In this document: one piece after another, positions 5,061-5,834 of the stretch
Numbering within the stretch: position 1 is the first letter of the stretch
Layout of the letters: every line of letters begins with the position of its first letter
Assembly (NCBI GenBank): GCA_947165405.1
Contig: CAMVAG010000130.1
Location: 1 to 5,834, forward strand
Length of the DNA stretch: 5,834 nucleotides
Direction: 5' to 3'
DNA from: an uncultured Selenomonadales bacterium
GTDB taxonomy: Bacteria > Bacillota > Negativicutes > Selenomonadales > Selenomonadaceae
Program-made: the position numbers and the translations under genes
Notes under the pieces: generated by a model
The model's database searches: none
What the model was told of the DNA's origin: nothing
The model's input: only the letters and a program-made list of their open reading frames with translations

Positions 5061-5834
5061 TGAACTATCTCAAAAAAATTTACCTCGCGACGATATTTTT
5101 GTTCCTCTACGCGCCGATAGCCGTTTTAATCGCGCAGTCCTTCAACGCAAGCCGTTATCGCGGACATTGGACGGGCATCACGCTCGATTGGTACACGAAA
5201 CTTTTCAACGACACGAGGATAGCCGACGCACTTTCCAACACGCTGTCAATCGGATTATTATCGGCGGGCATTGCAACTCTTTTGGGCTTGATAACCTGCG
5301 TGGCAATGAAAGAGCTTTCGCGCAAGTGGCGGGCGACCTTCTTAAGCATAACGAACATTCCGATTTTGAACGCTGACATCGTGACGGGAATATCGCTCAT
5401 GCTTTTGTTCATGGGCATGGGTCTCAAGCTCGGCTACGTGTCGATTTTGTTGGCGCATATCGTCTTCAACGTGCCGTATGTTATCCTGTGCATAATGCCG
5501 CAGCTTATGGCTTTGGACAAAAGTTTTTACGAGGCGGCGTTGGATTTGGGAGCTACCCCTTTCAAGGCGTTTACGAGCGTCATCTTGCCCGAATTGCGTC
5601 CGAGTATCTTCGCGGGATTTCTTTTGGCGTTCACAATGTCTGCTGACGATTTCATAATCACACACTTCACGAAGGGCGCGGGTGTCGACACTTTGACGAC
5701 GGCGATTTACGCGCAGTTGAAGTTGGGCATTCACCCCGAAATTTACGCGCTGTCGACTCTGGTATTTTTCTTTGTGTTGATATTTGTTTTGTTGTTTGCG
5801 ATAAATCGTCGCAAGCTTAAGAAATATGAGGAGG
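5060..5834 (+). CDS. potC: Polyamine ABC transporter permease PotC, 3' end cut by right edge
   Basis: The frame is open from the ATG at 5060 to the end of the window: 258 codons, no stop. PotC proteins are usually about 260-275 residues, so only a few residues are missing. Membrane segments are seen at roughly 7-26, 59-81, 93-118, 124-146, 183-203 and 229-248. The EAA loop starts at E158 (YEAALDLGATPFKAFTSVILP, 157-177), and FTMSADDFIITHFTKG at 191-206 matches the PotC-typical S.DD....F..G segment. The N-terminal YAPIAVLIAQSFNASR (17-32) is also characteristic. It would pair with PotB as the second channel subunit and bind the PotA dimer. The protein ends in a basic then acidic tail (NRRKLKKYEE). 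Confidence 0.92.
   Translation, partial: MNYLKKIYLATIFLFLYAPIAVLIAQSFNASRYRGHWTGITLDWYTKLFNDTRIADALSNTLSIGLLSAGIATLLGLITCVAMKELSRKWRATFLSITNIPILNADIVTGISLMLLFMGMGLKLGYVSILLAHIVFNVPYVILCIMPQLMALDKSFYEAALDLGATPFKAFTSVILPELRPSIFAGFLLAFTMSADDFIITHFTKGAGVDTLTTAIYAQLKLGIHPEIYALSTLVFFFVLIFVLLFAINRRKLKKYEE
5829..5834 (+). promoter_or_regulatory. Likely ribosome-binding site of the next gene (potD expected)
   Basis: AGGAGG occupies the last six bases, at the point where PotC should end, mirroring the potB/potC junction where C-terminal Glu codons double as the ribosome-binding site. Operon order in this family predicts the periplasmic or lipoprotein polyamine-binding protein next; that gene is not in the window. 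Confidence 0.5.

Noticed and set aside
5342..5734. 130-residue open frame on the - strand inside potC
   Set aside because: Antisense to potC and strongly skewed to Arg/Gln/His; a shadow frame.

Overview
The window reads as a stretch of bacterial chromosome with all genes on the + strand. Strong AAGGAGG-type Shine-Dalgarno sites, very tight gene spacing and moderate GC suggest a Bacillota-type genome. A Negativicutes / Selenomonadales relative is my guess, but nothing here proves it. There is no tRNA, rRNA, insertion sequence or CRISPR array.

Left part (1-2932): the 3' end of one stand-alone condensation-domain (NRPS C-domain superfamily) protein, then a complete tandem paralogue of it (510-1751), then an MFS exporter of the YnfM type (1748-2932) whose TTG start overlaps the previous stop codon. 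This looks like the tail of one operon, in which CoA- or carrier-protein-dependent acyl/peptidyl condensation enzymes would make a small molecule and the MFS protein could export it. The product cannot be inferred. A rho-independent terminator (2944-2973) closes the unit.

Right part (2952-5834): a promoter-like pair of hexamers, its -35 lying in the terminator loop, leads into a polyamine-type ABC importer operon: potA (ATPase), potB and potC (permeases). potC is cut by the right edge just before its expected end. The last six bases, AGGAGG, look like the ribosome-binding site of the next gene, probably the binding protein potD.

The most unusual signal is non-coding. The leaders of both potA and potB contain arrays of 7-nt units arranged as inverted repeats, so each folds into a long imperfect hairpin. 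The two arrays use different sequence (CATTCCC-type and CATTACG-type) but share one plan: a near-constant (C/A)ATT part plus a triplet that is similar within an array. Both are followed by nearly the same 17-19 nt segment (ATTGA-CAG-GGTTGCT) carrying the ribosome-binding site. This looks like one composite element present twice in the operon, either as a mobile or amplified repeat or as a duplicated regulatory leader.
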